In this document: piece by piece, positions 63,583-64,000 of the stretch
How the letters are laid out: every line of letters starts with the position of its first letter
Position numbering within the stretch: position 1 is the first letter of the stretch
Assembly (NCBI GenBank): GCA_963849695.1
Contig: CAWKIT010000028.1
Span: 25,008-89,007, forward strand
DNA length: 64,000 nucleotides
DNA from: DASSUW01 sp963849695
Lineage (GTDB): Bacteria > Actinomycetota > Thermoleophilia > Solirubrobacterales > Solirubrobacteraceae
Direction: 5' to 3'
The notes under the pieces: model-generated
What the model was told of the DNA's origin: nothing
Databases searched by the model: none
What the model saw: the letters and a program-made list of their open reading frames with translations, nothing else
Position numbers and translations under genes: made by a program

Positions 63583-64000
63583 GCCGCCCCGTCCTGTTCG
63601 TGACCAACCACGCGCCGCCGTTCCGCGTCGGCGCGTTCGCCGCCCTGCACGAGCGCGAGGACGTCGTGTTCGCGCTGATCGGCGGCGGCGTCCGCCACGG
63701 CGGCGGGGGCGACGCCGACGAGCTGCCGTTCCCGGTGATCAGGCCGCCGCAGCGCGGCGTGCTGCGGCTCGCCGCGTCCGGCCGGTTCCGGGCGGTCATC
63801 GCGGGCCTCTCCGGCCGCGTCGCCCTGCCCGCGGCCTACATCGGCGCGCGGCGGGCCGAAGTGCCGTTCGTCCTGTGGGCCACGATCTGGGCCCATCCGC
63901 GCACCGCCGCGCACGCGCTGTCCTACCTGCCGCTGCGCCGGCTCTACCGCCACGCCGACGCCATCGCCACCTACGGCCCGCACGTCAGCGCCTACGTGCG
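63579..64000 (+). CDS. Glycosyltransferase N-terminal part, runs off the window
   Basis: The first 140 codons. MSRPVLFVTNHAPPFRVGAF opens a GT4-like N-domain; FALIGGGVRHGGGG, VALPAAYIGARRAEVPFVLW and YLPLRRLYRHADAIATYGPH resemble the acceptor-binding half of GT4 enzymes. The donor half lies outside. ATGA couples it to the preceding glycosyltransferase. Confidence 0.75.
   Translation, partial: MSRPVLFVTNHAPPFRVGAFAALHEREDVVFALIGGGVRHGGGGDADELPFPVIRPPQRGVLRLAASGRFRAVIAGLSGRVALPAAYIGARRAEVPFVLWATIWAHPRTAAHALSYLPLRRLYRHADAIATYGPHVSAYV

Noticed and set aside
1..64000. CRISPR arrays, rRNA or tRNA genes, insertion sequences, prophage
   Set aside because: I saw no regularly spaced repeats, no tRNA-like cloverleaf with conserved loops, no rRNA segments and no transposase or phage proteins.

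Overview
The window is very GC-rich, with third codon positions almost all G or C, GTG starts common and many promoters placed close to the start codon. Gene content (cobalamin-dependent ribonucleotide reductase, CotH-type secreted protein, PadR and ROK regulators, DUF2142 and GT-C membrane proteins, Wzm/Wzt exporter) points to a high-GC actinobacterium. A Thermoleophilia/Solirubrobacterales-like lineage is my best guess, but this is inference from gene content, not from a marker gene.

Region 1 (1-24,000) is housekeeping and metabolism. It holds the tail of a proline/glycine-rich membrane protein, nrdJ, and a nitrogen-acquisition operon on the minus strand (urea-channel family protein, formamidase fmdA, FmdB zinc ribbon). 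That operon is divergent from a regulator that fuses a degenerate KaiC/RecA-like domain to an XRE helix-turn-helix and a cupin-like tail. Then come a DUF1479 oxygenase-like gene facing a ROK regulator, a CotH-family secreted protein behind a three-unit 11-bp direct repeat, an aldehyde dehydrogenase, ogt, ppc, an exo/endonuclease-phosphatase protein with a GNAT enzyme, an autoregulated-looking padR, a methyltransferase, a delta-9 desaturase, ctaA and an MFS exporter.

Region 2 (24,000-64,000) is one long surface-polysaccharide locus that runs off the right end. It holds a Wzt/Wzm-type ABC exporter and a Wzx-type flippase. Nucleotide-sugar enzymes include two nucleotide-sugar dehydrogenases, two SDR epimerases, Gmd, a DegT aminotransferase and a Gfo/Idh dehydrogenase. 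About fifteen glycosyltransferases, many SAM methyltransferases, a polysaccharide deacetylase and a WecB/TagA enzyme complete it. Within it sits a membrane module (polyprenyl-phosphate glycosyltransferase, two related ectodomain proteins, DUF2142, GT-C-like protein). Genes are packed in short runs of alternating direction with GTGA/ATGA start-stop overlaps, CATG overlaps of divergent starts, and overlapping 3' ends. The set 55,949-60,749 resembles the WbpA/WbpB/WbpE route to diamino-type uronic acids.

Sequence quality: at least 20 single-base frame breaks interrupt otherwise well-conserved genes (nrdJ, fmdA, the urea channel, wzt, several glycosyltransferases, both dehydrogenases). Most are +1 insertions, often in short homopolymers. 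I treat most as probable assembly or sequencing errors and annotate across them. One region (41,066-41,958) looks like true gene decay: a methyltransferase and a glycosyltransferase both lack their 5' ends at one junction.
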